From NCBI RefSeq assembly GCF_040675855.1, contig NZ_JBEGIK010000001.1, forward strand, positions 620,001-684,000: a DNA stretch of 64,000 nucleotides. The letters run 5' to 3'. How positions within the stretch are numbered: position 1 is the stretch's first letter; every line of letters begins with the position of its first letter. Source of the stretch: Microbacterium sp. LWH3-1.2. GTDB lineage: Bacteria; Actinomycetota; Actinomycetes; Actinomycetales; Microbacteriaceae. The position numbers were made by a program, and so were the translations under genes. Under the pieces are notes generated by a model. The model searched no databases and had not been told where the DNA came from. It was given only the letters and a program-made list of their open reading frames with translations. Positions 44,684 through 53,080 of this stretch are shown piece after piece.

Positions 44684-45556
44684 ATGAGGACAGGGACTTC
44701 AGAGACGCCGTGGATGCAGCGGCTGCAGGCACAGAACGGGATCGCCCGCCAGTCCGCCCTCATCGGCAGGGACACGGGCAAGAGAGATCTGGCCGACGCG
44801 GTCGCAGCAGGGTCTCTCTTGCGCGTGCGCCGATCCTGGCTGGCGCTGCCAAGCGCTGATCCGCAGCTGGTCGCCGCCGCACGCGCAGGAGTCGTCCTGG
44901 GGTGTATCACTCGCGCCCAGCGACTCGGGCTGTGGGTGCACGGCGACACCGCACGGCCGCATGTCTGTGCTCCGCCGAGCTCTGGAGGCGTGCGGCTGGA
45001 ACCGGAGCAGACCACAGGAGCCCCGAAAGCGACCGTTCACTGGTTCGTACCCGTCGTCGCTCGCTCGCCGCATGTGTTGGAGGACGGGATCGAGAACACG
45101 CTCGTTGCGATCGCGCAGTGTCAGCCCTTCGAGAACGCTCTCGCCGTGTGGGAGTCCGCGCTGAACAAGAGCATGGTCGACCGCGAGGTGCTCGCGCGCC
45201 TGAGGTTGCCGGGTCGTGCCCGCGACATCCTCGCCGAAGCGACGCCGTTCGCCGACTCGGGGCTCGAGACCATCGTGCCGCGGCGTCTGCGATGGCTCCG
45301 GCTGCGGATCCTCCACCAGATATGGCTTCACGGCCACCGCGTCGACTTCCTCATCGGCGACCGACTCGTTCTGCAGATCGACGGTGGCCACCACGTCGGC
45401 CCCCAGCGCGAATCCGACAACCGGCACGACGCTGAACTCATGCTCCGCGGCTACCACGTGATCCGCGTCGGCTACACCCAGCTCATGGATGATTGGCCCT
45501 CTGTCCAGCAGCTCGTGATGAACGCCATCGCCCAGGGTCTGCACCTCGCGCGCTGA
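44684..45556 (+). CDS. DUF559 / Vsr-like endonuclease-domain protein
   Basis: A 290-residue protein. The N-terminal region (about 10-100: LQAQNGIARQSALIGRDTGK, VRRSWLALPSADPQLVAAAR, ITRAQRLGLW) resembles the AbiEi-type winged-helix antitoxin domain. The C-terminal part is a PD-(D/E)xK-like DUF559 domain: SGLETIVPRRLRWL (Glu), HRVDFLIGDRLVLQIDGGHH (Asp, then I-D) and YHVIRVGYTQLM. Such genes are common and isolated in actinobacteria, with unknown function. It is flanked by 85-bp palindromic elements on both sides. Lower GC near the start than in its neighbours. Confidence 0.75.
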   Translation: MRTGTSETPWMQRLQAQNGIARQSALIGRDTGKRDLADAVAAGSLLRVRRSWLALPSADPQLVAAARAGVVLGCITRAQRLGLWVHGDTARPHVCAPPSSGGVRLEPEQTTGAPKATVHWFVPVVARSPHVLEDGIENTLVAIAQCQPFENALAVWESALNKSMVDREVLARLRLPGRARDILAEATPFADSGLETIVPRRLRWLRLRILHQIWLHGHRVDFLIGDRLVLQIDGGHHVGPQRESDNRHDAELMLRGYHVIRVGYTQLMDDWPSVQQLVMNAIAQGLHLAR

Positions 45557-45619
45557 ACCCGCGATCCCGGTGTCTACGCGGATCAGCACCGTCCGCAGTG
45601 CCGTGCGAACGCGGAACCG

Positions 45620-45704
45620 AGCTCCTCAGCTGAGGAGCCGCACCCAGATGCGGATCCTTCCGCGGCTTGCCGCCCTCGACTCGGCAACGATCCTCAGCTG
45701 AGGA
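45620..45704. repeat. 85-bp double-palindrome element, copy A4
   Basis: GAGCTCCTCAGCTGAGGAGC at the left and TCCTCAGCTGAGGA at the right; inner arms degenerate. With A5 it occupies most of the 400-bp gap after the DUF559 gene. Confidence 0.8.
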
Positions 45705-45775
45705 CAATGCCGCGCGACCGCCGGAGCGGGCTGAAACGCTGCGCCGCGAGCCGCGAGCCGCGAGCCCAAATCCGC

Positions 45776-45860
45776 TTCCTCAAATGAGGAGGCGCGCCGA
45801 GATGCGGAACGTTCCTACCTGTGCGGTCCTCATCTCGGCGACGGTCCTCAGTTGAGGAGC
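45776..45860. repeat. 85-bp double-palindrome element, copy A5
   Basis: TTCCTCAAATGAGGA at the left, inner arms CGCCGAGATG and CATCTCGGCG, and GTCCTCAGTTGAGGAG at the right. It is 71 bp from A4 in the same gap. Confidence 0.85.
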
Positions 45861-45910
45861 AGGAGGCACTGGGCACCCGCGCTGGGCCGCGCACGGACGA
45901 GATGGGAAGA

Positions 45911-45933
45911 GGATGCTGCGGGTCGCGGCATCC
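45911..45933. terminator. GGATGC-type hairpin before the AI-2E gene end
   Basis: GGATGCTGCG and CGCGGCATCC arms, 24 bp downstream of the AI-2E stop on the minus strand. Confidence 0.45.
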
Positions 45934-45956
45934 GCTTCCCCACACGGAAGGGGCCG

Positions 45957-47096
45957 CTAGACCTTGAGGTTCTGCCTCGGGACGACGACCTCGCGGATGA
46001 TCAGCAGGATCGACGCCATCACGGGCAGGGCGACCAGGACTCCGACGATGCCGGCGAGCGCGCCACCGGCCAGGGCCCCGATGAGCACCAGGGCGGCGGG
46101 GATCTCGATCGCCTTGTTCATGACGCGCGGGCTGACGACGTACGACTCGATCTGGATGTAGACGAGGTATGCGATGAAGAAGATCAGCGCCTGCGTGGGG
46201 CTCGTGAACAGCGCGATGATCGAGGCGAAGATCCAGAAGATCACCGAGCCGAACAGCGGGATGAGTGTCACGACGAAGGCGATCACGGCCATGAGAGCGG
46301 GAAAGGGCAGCCCGATCACGATGTGCAGGACGAAGACCACGGCCGCGTTGATCGACGACAGGATGACCGAACCGATGAGGGCGCTGCCGACGGAGTCGGT
46401 GATGCGCTCGGTGAGGTCCGCGAGGCGCACGCGGCTGTGGGCCGGCGCGAGGTCGTAGAACGCGCGCTTCGCGGCCGTGAGCGACGCGAGGAAGTACAGC
46501 GTCAGCGCGATGACGACGAAGCTCGCGGAGATCGCGGCGACGAAGCCGACCCCGACAGCGAGCACGCCGCCGCCGAGGGCGGCGAGGGTCGAGGGCGTTG
46601 AGATCCACGTGGCGATCTGCTCGAGGGCGCCGAGGACCGCGACCTGCGCATCGGGGGCGAGCCAGGCGAACCAGTCCGACTGCGGGATGTTCTCGACGAG
46701 CTCGGGGACGGCCTGCACGAGCTGCACGATCTGGGCGATGACGGGTGGCAGCACGAAGACGAAGAACGCGACCATCACCAGCGCGAAGCCCGCGAAGACG
46801 ATCGCGATGCCGGCGCCGCGCTTGACCTTGTGGCGCTCGAGCATGCGCACGATCGGGTCGAGCCCGACCGCGAGGAACATCGCCAGAACGATGTAGACGA
46901 GGATCGTCGAGATCGACCCGATGGCCGATCCGAGCACCAGCGCACCGAGCACGCCGATCGTCACGAGGAACCCCGTCGCGAGCGGATGATCGAGCCCCGC
47001 CAGCACCCTGGAGAACCGGCGGGGAGGCGCCGGTGCCACGCCGGCGACTTCCTCGGCGGGTGGAGGCGGCGAGGCGGGCGCGAGGGGGTCGGTCAT
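45957..47096 (-). CDS. AI-2E family transporter (first)
   Basis: A 379-residue permease with a Pro/Ala-rich cytosolic N-tail and eight predicted helices. FSRVLAGLDHPLATGFLVTI, IVYIVLAMFLAVGLDPIVRM, and the C-terminal NKAIEIPAALVLIGALAGGA with GALAGIVGVLVALPVMASIL are the conserved regions of the AI-2E/TqsA/PerM family. Members export small solutes or ions; some act as Na+/H+ antiporters. The ATG is six bases after CATTAT, consistent with a leaderless message. A second, diverged paralogue lies at 51932-53026. Confidence 0.9.
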   Translation of the reverse strand: MTDPLAPASPPPPAEEVAGVAPAPPRRFSRVLAGLDHPLATGFLVTIGVLGALVLGSAIGSISTILVYIVLAMFLAVGLDPIVRMLERHKVKRGAGIAIVFAGFALVMVAFFVFVLPPVIAQIVQLVQAVPELVENIPQSDWFAWLAPDAQVAVLGALEQIATWISTPSTLAALGGGVLAVGVGFVAAISASFVVIALTLYFLASLTAAKRAFYDLAPAHSRVRLADLTERITDSVGSALIGSVILSSINAAVVFVLHIVIGLPFPALMAVIAFVVTLIPLFGSVIFWIFASIIALFTSPTQALIFFIAYLVYIQIESYVVSPRVMNKAIEIPAALVLIGALAGGALAGIVGVLVALPVMASILLIIREVVVPRQNLKV

Positions 47097-47102
47097 GCCC
47101 CA

Positions 47103-47108
47103 ATAATG
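47103..47108 (-). promoter_or_regulatory. -10 hexamer of leaderless promoter (AI-2E gene 1)
   Basis: CATTAT on the minus strand, six bases before the ATG at 47096. Confidence 0.5.
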
Positions 47109-47271
47109 GGGCCTCTGAACGCCCGAAGAACAGTCCGACGCGGCGCGGATTTCCTTGGTTCTGCGACGCGTTTAGGTAGTACGGTTCTGCCAAGGGGATG
47201 AAGACGACAGAGTCGACCCCTGCAGTCAATTCGATTCCGACGGCTCGTCCCGTCGAGAAAGCTGGTGTGAC

Positions 47272-47664
47272 ATGGGTGGCGGCTTCTGGGACTTCATCCT
47301 CTGGATGTTCTGGATCTTCGTTTTCGTCGCGTACCTGATGGTGATCTTCTCGATCATCGGGGACCTGTTCCGCGACCACGAACTGAACGGCTGGTGGAAG
47401 GCGGTCTGGATCCTCTTCTTGATCTTCGTGCCGTTCCTGACGGCGCTCGTGTACCTGATCGCCCGCGGCAGCGGCATGCAGAAGCGCTCGATCGCGCAGG
47501 CGCAGGAACTCCGCGCGGCGCAGGACGCCTACATCCGTCAGACGGCGGGGAGCGGCGGCTCGAGCGCCGCCGACGACATCGCGAAGGCCAAGTCGCTGCT
47601 CGACTCGGGCGCGATCTCGCAGGCCGAGTTCGACGCCCTCAAGGCCAAGGCGCTGGCAGCCTAA
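47272..47664 (+). CDS. PLDc_N and SHOCT domain membrane protein
   Basis: A 130-residue protein. Two membrane helices (residues about 5-30 and 45-66) resemble the phospholipase D nuclease N-terminal domain (PLDc_N). The C-terminal 30 residues, DDIAKAKSLLDSGAISQAEF, are a SHOCT motif (short C-terminal domain), thought to mediate protein contacts. First of a three-gene cluster with a DUF6325 protein and a second SHOCT protein at 24-bp and 14-bp spacing. The leader (about 90 bp) has CCTTGG and CCAAGG arms that could form a hairpin near 47154-47196. Confidence 0.85.
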   Translation: MGGGFWDFILWMFWIFVFVAYLMVIFSIIGDLFRDHELNGWWKAVWILFLIFVPFLTALVYLIARGSGMQKRSIAQAQELRAAQDAYIRQTAGSGGSSAADDIAKAKSLLDSGAISQAEFDALKAKALAA

Positions 47665-47688
47665 GCCGGCACCGGAACAGGAGAAGAC

Positions 47689-48105
47689 ATGACGACCTTC
47701 GACTACGGCCCGATCGAGTTCTACGCGATCGGCTTCGAGGGCGACCGCCCCGGTCCGGCAGTTCTCCAGGCGATCGACGACCTCGTCGCCGCGGGCACGG
47801 TGAACGTGCTCGACCTCGTGTTCGCCCGTCGCTCGCCCGAAGGCGAGATCGAGGTGCTCGAGCTCTCCGACACCGTCGACGACGGCGCTCCCGCGCTCGA
47901 CCTCGCCGGCCTCGCCGGCGAGGAGGACATCCTGTACCTGGCCGAGAACCTCGAGCCAGGCTCGTCGGCGGCGATCCTCGTGGTCGAGCTGCTGTGGGCG
48001 AAGTCGTTCGCCGCGGCGCTCTACGACGCCGGCGGCGCGGTCATCGCACGCGAGGGCATCCCGGCACCGATCGTCAACGCGTTCCTCGCCGAGAACGCGG
48101 ACTGA
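47689..48105 (+). CDS. DUF6325 family protein
   Basis: A 138-residue soluble protein rich in acidic residues: YGPIEFYAIGFEGDRPGPAV, LDLVFARRSPEGEIEVLEL, LYLAENLEPGSSAAILVVEL and WAKSFAAALYDAGGAVIARE. This is the DUF6325 pattern, in which a membrane- or stress-associated role is suspected but not shown. It sits between two SHOCT-domain genes, an arrangement I recall from other actinobacteria. AGGAG lies upstream of the ATG. Confidence 0.82.
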   Translation: MTTFDYGPIEFYAIGFEGDRPGPAVLQAIDDLVAAGTVNVLDLVFARRSPEGEIEVLELSDTVDDGAPALDLAGLAGEEDILYLAENLEPGSSAAILVVELLWAKSFAAALYDAGGAVIAREGIPAPIVNAFLAENAD

Positions 48106-48119
48106 AGGAGGAAAGACAC

Positions 48120-48470
48120 ATGCCACTCGGAAGAATGGGCCGTCCCGGCCTGATCGGCATGGCCGCCCGCACCGCTGTCGTCGCCGGCACGGCGACGGCC
48201 GTCTCGGGCAGCGTCGCACGCCACCAGCAGCAGAAGGCCTACGACCAGTCGCAGCAGCAGGCCTACGAGGCGCAGGCGCAGCAGGCGGCCATGGACCAGG
48301 CGGCGGCGCAGGCCGTCGCGAACGCCCAGGCCGCGCAGGCGCCCGCCGCGGCGGCAGCGCCGGCAGCGGACGACATGATGGCCAAGATCACGCAGCTCGC
48401 GCAGCTGCACGCTCAGGGCATCCTGTCGGACGAGGAGTTCGCGGCCGCGAAGGCCAAGCTGCTCTCCTGA
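48120..48470 (+). CDS. SHOCT domain protein with Gln/Ala-rich middle
   Basis: A 116-residue protein. After MPLGRMGRPGLIGMAARTAV, a Gly-rich hydrophobic N-terminus that may be membrane-associated, comes a Gln/Ala-rich low-complexity stretch (about 36-85). The SHOCT motif at the end is ITQLAQLHAQGILSDEEFAA. GGAGG precedes the ATG by six bases. Third gene of the SHOCT/DUF6325/SHOCT cluster. The low-complexity run could serve as a flexible tether. Confidence 0.82.
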   Translation: MPLGRMGRPGLIGMAARTAVVAGTATAVSGSVARHQQQKAYDQSQQQAYEAQAQQAAMDQAAAQAVANAQAAQAPAAAAAPAADDMMAKITQLAQLHAQGILSDEEFAAAKAKLLS

Positions 48471-48572
48471 CGCACGTCCGTCGAGAAGGCCGCGCCCCCG
48501 CCGGGGATGCGGCCTTCTTGCGTGAGACGGGAGACGGATGCTGCGGCCCTCGGTCCGCCGCGATGCCGCCGA

Positions 48573-49373
48573 TCAGCCGCCCGGGCGATCGTCGCCGCCG
48601 TCGCCCCCCGGTGCGGGTCCGCGTTCCGGCCCCGCAGCGCCCCCGGGAGCGCCGCCCGCGGCGGGAGGCGGCGTGAGCGCGTCGATCTTCTCGATCAAGG
48701 CGCGCAGCTGAGCTCGGGTGGCGGGCTCCTCGTCGTCGTGCTCGCGGGCGGCGCGCTCCAGCACCCACGACGCGAGCGTCGCGGTGATGACGCCCGCCAG
48801 CGCCACTCCGCCGAACATGAGGCCGACGCCGACCCACCGGCCGGCACCCGTCACGGGCGTGTAGTCGCCGTAGCCCGTCGTCGTCACGGTCACGCAGGAC
48901 CACCACATGGCGACGTCGAACGTCGTGATGGTGGCGTTGGGCGCGTGGCGCTCCGCCTCGAGCACGGCCAGGGAGGCGATGTAGATCAGGATGAGAGACG
49001 CGCCCACGCCGTAGACGAGGATCTGGGTGCGCAGCACGCCGCCCGCGGTGGTCTTCATCCCCGGGATGTGCGTGAGAAACCGCAGCAGCCGGACGAGTCG
49101 CAGGACCGGAACGAGCGCGAAGGCGAGCGCGGCCAGGTGTTTGCGGAACCACAGCCGCTTGTTGTCGGCGAGCCAGAGGCGGACCAGATAGTCCGCGATG
49201 AACATCACCCACGTGACGAACACCACCAGCGTGGCGATGGTCCAGGCGAGGCCCTCCAGATCGCCGATCACTCGCCACGAGTACGCGACGAGGTACGCGA
49301 GGCTCGCGATGATCAGCGGAGTCTGGGTCCGCTTGTGCCAGGTGTGCTCGTCCACAGCCGAATCATGGCGCAT
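48573..49373 (-). CDS. Voltage-gated-type potassium channel
   Basis: A 266-residue channel subunit with six predicted helices; S4-like sequence ALVPVLRLVRLLRFLTHI carries regularly spaced Arg. The selectivity filter is TVTTTGYGD, a variant of TVGYGD, followed by the inner helix GVGLMFGGVALAGVITATLA. A short C-terminal tail of about 50 residues is Ala/Gly/Pro-rich without an RCK domain. The start is uncertain: an in-frame ATG at 49430 adds 19 residues from a GC-rich inverted-repeat region, so 49373 is preferred. Confidence 0.88.
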   Translation of the reverse strand: MRHDSAVDEHTWHKRTQTPLIIASLAYLVAYSWRVIGDLEGLAWTIATLVVFVTWVMFIADYLVRLWLADNKRLWFRKHLAALAFALVPVLRLVRLLRFLTHIPGMKTTAGGVLRTQILVYGVGASLILIYIASLAVLEAERHAPNATITTFDVAMWWSCVTVTTTGYGDYTPVTGAGRWVGVGLMFGGVALAGVITATLASWVLERAAREHDDEEPATRAQLRALIEKIDALTPPPAAGGAPGGAAGPERGPAPGGDGGDDRPGG

Positions 49374-49455
49374 CGCGACGCCCCGCGCGGCGGGACGCGC
49401 CCCGCCGCGCGGGATCGTGTCGTGCGCCATCCTCGCGGCGGTAGGCCCCGCCCGC

Positions 49456-49461
49456 TATCGT
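49456..49461 (+). promoter_or_regulatory. -10 hexamer of leaderless promoter (ClC gene)
   Basis: TATCGT, six bases before the ATG at 49468. Confidence 0.5.
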
Positions 49462-49467
49462 GTGGCC

Positions 49468-50811
49468 ATGCCCGGCCCCTCTGCCGCCTCGCCCGCACCG
49501 GCCACACCGCCGGGTCCGCAGCTCACCGTCCGACGGCTGATGCTGCTGTCGATCCCCGCAATCGTCATCGGCGTGATCTCGGCCCTGTCGCTGTGGCTGC
49601 TCAACCAGATCGCCGCCCAGCTCGACGGGATCCTGTGGACGAACCTGCCGAAGTCATTGGGGATCGCGTCCGACTCGCCGTGGTGGATCTTCGCCGTGCT
49701 CACCGCGATCGGCATCGCGGTCGGGCTCGTGGTGTGGCTCGTGCCCGGGCACGCGGGCCCCGACTCCGCGACGACCGAACTCGCCGCCACGCCGCTCAAG
49801 ATGTCGGTGCTGCCGGGCCTCGCGGTCGTGGTCATCCTCAGCCTCGCCGGCGGCGTGAGCCTGGGTCCCGAGAATCCGATCATCGCGATCAACGTGACGC
49901 TCGCGGTCGCGATCCTCGCCCGCATCGCCAAGGCCGTCCCGGAGGCGCTGATCGGTGCCCTCGCGATCTCCGCCACGATCGGCGCCCTCTTCGGCACGCC
50001 CGTCGCCGCGGCCCTCGTCTTCACGGGAATGGTCGGCGACTTCAAGATGGGCGGGTCGCTGTGGGACAAACTGTTCCTCCCGCTCGTCGCCGCGGGTGCG
50101 GGATCGGTCACGACGTTCCTGGTGGGGGGCGGGTTCGGCGCCGAGTCCCCGTTCGATCCCTACGGCGCGCCCCAGCCGTTCGATCTCCTTCTCGGGTCGA
50201 TCGTCGCGTGTGCGGCGGCCGCGTTCGGACTCGTCGGGATCTACCTCTTCCCGCTCGTGCATCGCGCATTCCACGCGCTGCGGCATCCGCTGCTCTTCAC
50301 CGCCCTCGGTGGGGTGGTGCTGGGCCTCCTCGGCGCGATCGGCGGCCCGATCACCCTGTTCAAAGGTCTCGATCAGAGCGCTCAGCTGCTCGCCGACCCG
50401 AGCGCCTACCCGCCCGGCCAGCTCACCGTGATCCTGCTGGTGAAGATGGCGGCGCTCGTCGTCGCAGCCTCCGCGGGCTTCCGCGGGGGCCGGATCTTCC
50501 CCGCGGTGTTCCTCGGCGTCGCCGCCGGACTCCTCGGCGGTGCGCTCCTGCCGGGCCTCCCACTGTCGCTCGCCGTCGCGTGCGGAATCCTGGGTGTGGT
50601 CCTCGCCATCGCCCGCGACGGATGGGTCGCACTCTTCGTTGCCGTGGCCCTCGTGGACGACATCACGGTGCTGCCGATGCTGTGCATCATCGTGCTGCCC
50701 GCATGGCTCGTCGTCACGCGAGCGCGCGAGATGCTCATCACGCCCGACGACCTCGCACGCGAGCGGCCCGGGGCGCCTCTTCCGTGGGATCGGGCGGCGT
50801 CAGCCCGCTGA
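49468..50811 (+). CDS. ClC-type ion channel/transporter (YfeO-like)
   Basis: A 447-residue membrane protein with about ten helices of the ClC fold. GGVSLGPENPIIAINV replaces the GxEGP filter of classical ClC proteins but keeps the Glu, as in E. coli YfeO. SAGFRGGRIFPAVFLGVAAG is the second filter block (GxFxP type), and the helix-N-like GILGVVLAIARDGWVALFVA follows. It may conduct chloride, fluoride or another anion. The ATG follows TATCGT by six bases. It diverges from the K+ channel and overlaps the DUF998 gene by 12 bases tail to tail. Confidence 0.88.
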   Translation: MPGPSAASPAPATPPGPQLTVRRLMLLSIPAIVIGVISALSLWLLNQIAAQLDGILWTNLPKSLGIASDSPWWIFAVLTAIGIAVGLVVWLVPGHAGPDSATTELAATPLKMSVLPGLAVVVILSLAGGVSLGPENPIIAINVTLAVAILARIAKAVPEALIGALAISATIGALFGTPVAAALVFTGMVGDFKMGGSLWDKLFLPLVAAGAGSVTTFLVGGGFGAESPFDPYGAPQPFDLLLGSIVACAAAAFGLVGIYLFPLVHRAFHALRHPLLFTALGGVVLGLLGAIGGPITLFKGLDQSAQLLADPSAYPPGQLTVILLVKMAALVVAASAGFRGGRIFPAVFLGVAAGLLGGALLPGLPLSLAVACGILGVVLAIARDGWVALFVAVALVDDITVLPMLCIIVLPAWLVVTRAREMLITPDDLARERPGAPLPWDRAASAR

Positions 50812-51888
50812 CGTCTGCCGCGAGTCCTGCTGCAGGGCCGCCGCGTTGCGGATGAACAGCACGATCCAGGTGAACACGAGGATGCCGGCGACCAGCTCGA
50901 CGGCGGTCAGCGTGTAGTAGCCGATGAGGAAGAAGACGGCGAGCAGCAGTGTGACGGCGAGGAAGAGCCAGCCCAGCACGACGAAGGCGCGGGAGATGCC
51001 GGTGATCCACTTCGCAAGCGCGATCACGAGCACGCCGAATGCCGCGACCATGCCGGACGCGACGCCCGTGTGCAGCGCGAAGAACCTGTCGACGGGGAAC
51101 ACGCCGACCATCCCGAGGAAGACGCCGAGCACGATCAGCGTCACGCGCACGCGACCGACCCCCTTGGGGTTCGCCGTCGGGATGCCCTGCGTGGAGTAGC
51201 GGGCGAGCGTCGTCACGAGGAAGCCGGCGGCGATGATCGTGATGTTGAACGCGAAGGCGGACACGTTGGACGACATGCCGAGGGCGCTCAGGTTGTCCTT
51301 CCACCAGTCGGGGTCGCTTGCGGTCAGCATGCTGGCGAGGACTCCGAACACCAGGAAGACCGCCAGCACGACCGCCAGCAGCTGAAGGTCCATGTGCGTG
51401 GCCGAGTAGAAGGCGATGTAGCCGCTCATCGCGGCGGTGGCACCCGCGAGAATGAGCACGGGGAGCGCGAAGACCGTGGCGCCGATGAAGGCCTGCTCGA
51501 GGATCACGGCGAGCAGCGTCCAGCCGAGCAACGCGATCACGCCATGCGCGAAGGCGAGCGCCGCGACGTCGATGTAGTCCAGCACGCGAAGGCGGTCGCC
51601 GCCGTCGTGGCGGTGCACGATGATCCGGCCCGCGACCACCGCGAGGAACGCCACGGCGCCCGATGCGATCGCCGCGAACTGGCCGACCGATCCCGGGCCC
51701 GAGATCGGCGCCGCCTGGAACTGGAACACGACCAGCGACACCAGCGCGACGAGCACGAAGGAGATCGCGCCGACGCCGAGGGCCAGCGACTCCAGAGAGC
51801 GCTCGCTCGAGGCATCGAACCTGCCCGCGGTGTTGCGGGGCGAGGAAGGCTGCTCGGGGGTGGGTCGATCGAGCGAGGTCTGGGTCAT
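50800..51888 (-). CDS. DUF998 family membrane protein
   Basis: A 362-residue integral membrane protein with about ten helices. The core has TASDPDWWKDNLSALGMSSN, then AGFLVTTLARYSTQGIP and MVGVFPVDRFFALHTGVASG, the blocks seen in DUF998 proteins (often duplicated four-helix units). Function unknown. GGAG lies upstream of the ATG with a short leader. The 3' end overlaps the ClC gene by 12 bases, so the two converging transcripts must overlap. Confidence 0.85.
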   Translation of the reverse strand: MTQTSLDRPTPEQPSSPRNTAGRFDASSERSLESLALGVGAISFVLVALVSLVVFQFQAAPISGPGSVGQFAAIASGAVAFLAVVAGRIIVHRHDGGDRLRVLDYIDVAALAFAHGVIALLGWTLLAVILEQAFIGATVFALPVLILAGATAAMSGYIAFYSATHMDLQLLAVVLAVFLVFGVLASMLTASDPDWWKDNLSALGMSSNVSAFAFNITIIAAGFLVTTLARYSTQGIPTANPKGVGRVRVTLIVLGVFLGMVGVFPVDRFFALHTGVASGMVAAFGVLVIALAKWITGISRAFVVLGWLFLAVTLLLAVFFLIGYYTLTAVELVAGILVFTWIVLFIRNAAALQQDSRQTSAG

Positions 51889-51931
51889 CGGGGGCTCCGG
51901 GAGACTGGGATGGTGCGGGCGAAGGTGTGGA

Positions 51932-53026
51932 TCAGGAGTCGGCGAGGGATCCGCGGGCGGCGGCCGCCGGCGTGGCCGTGCGATCCCCCGAAAGCCATCG
52001 CAGCCATAGTGAGCCAGGATCGCCTTCGAGCACCAGCGCCCGCACGAACAATGTCAGAGGGATCGACAGGATCGCGCCGAGTGGGCCGATGACGAAGGTC
52101 CAGAACACGACCGAGAAGAAGCTGAGCGTGAGGCTCAGGTCGACCGCGTCGCTGACGAACTTCGGCTGCACGAGCACCTGGAGAACGACGTTGACGACGC
52201 AGTAGATCGCGATGACCCCGAGGAACAGCGGCCATCCGCCGACGACGAGAGCGAGCACCGCCGGCGGTATGAGGCCCAGCACGAACCCGATGTTCGGGAT
52301 GAAGTTCGTGACGAACGCGAGCACCGCCCACACGATGGGTGCCGGCACGCCCAGGGCCCAGAGCGCCAGCCCGTCGATGATCGCGACGATCGCGCCGAAC
52401 GACGCGTTCACGACGTAGTAGCGACGAACCCCCGTGTTGAGGCGCCCGATGCGGGCGAGGACCGGGCGGCGACCGGCGCCGAAGACCCGCTCCGCATCGC
52501 GGTACCGCGCGGCGTCGGCCGCCGTGAAGATGATGTACGAGACGACGAAGAAGAGGGCCGTGACCACTCCGATCACGGTGCCGCCGATGCTGCCGACGAG
52601 CCCCGCCAGCGCCTTCGGGTCGAGGACCGAGGCCGCAGCATCCGTCGCCTGCTGATCCAGCCCGACGGACTGGAGCCACGCGAGGAAGTCGTCGAGGCTG
52701 CCGCGCAGCTGGTCGAGGTAGTCGGAGACGAGGCCAGCGAACTGCACGCCGGCGACCCACAGGAGCAGGCCCATCACCACGAGCACGAGGTACGCGAGCA
52801 CGATGACCGCGGTCGTGCCGGTCCAGCGGGGCCAGCCGCGCCGCTCGAGCGGCCTGGAGACCGGCTCGCAGATCACGACGAGGACGATGGCGAGCGCGAG
52901 CGGGCCGATCAGGCTCCGCGCGAAGTACACGCCCGCGAGCACCACCACGGTCGTGGCGAGCACCAGCAGCACGCGCAGGCTCGGCGAGATCGGAGGGGGT
53001 GGGGCGGGCTGCGCGGCGCGAGTCAC
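51932..53026 (-). CDS. AI-2E family transporter (second)
   Basis: A 364-residue permease paralogous to the gene at 45957. LVLATTVVVLAGVYFARSLI, then IVLVVICEPVSRPLERRGWP, VVSYIIFTAADAARYRDAER (the large middle loop), VNFIPNIG-type segment AFVTNFIPNIGFVLGLIPPA, and FWTFVIGPLGAILSIPLTLF match the family. GTG start with TACCCT six bases upstream, indicating leaderless expression. It lies 43 bp upstream of the DUF998 gene on the same strand, and diverges from DUF2252. Confidence 0.9.
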   Translation of the reverse strand: MTRAAQPAPPPPISPSLRVLLVLATTVVVLAGVYFARSLIGPLALAIVLVVICEPVSRPLERRGWPRWTGTTAVIVLAYLVLVVMGLLLWVAGVQFAGLVSDYLDQLRGSLDDFLAWLQSVGLDQQATDAAASVLDPKALAGLVGSIGGTVIGVVTALFFVVSYIIFTAADAARYRDAERVFGAGRRPVLARIGRLNTGVRRYYVVNASFGAIVAIIDGLALWALGVPAPIVWAVLAFVTNFIPNIGFVLGLIPPAVLALVVGGWPLFLGVIAIYCVVNVVLQVLVQPKFVSDAVDLSLTLSFFSVVFWTFVIGPLGAILSIPLTLFVRALVLEGDPGSLWLRWLSGDRTATPAAAARGSLADS

Positions 53027-53032
53027 GGCGTC

Positions 53033-53038
53033 AGGGTA
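53033..53038 (-). promoter_or_regulatory. -10 hexamer of leaderless promoter (AI-2E gene 2)
   Basis: TACCCT on the minus strand, six bases before the GTG at 53026. Confidence 0.45.
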
Positions 53039-53068
53039 CCGCCCTTCCGGGTCGACGCCGCACAGTGC

Positions 53069-53074
53069 CACACT
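53069..53074 (+). promoter_or_regulatory. -10 hexamer of leaderless promoter (DUF2252 gene)
   Basis: CACACT, six bases before the ATG at 53081; 30 bp from the divergent hexamer at 53033. Confidence 0.45.
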
Positions 53075-53080
53075 GGGCCC

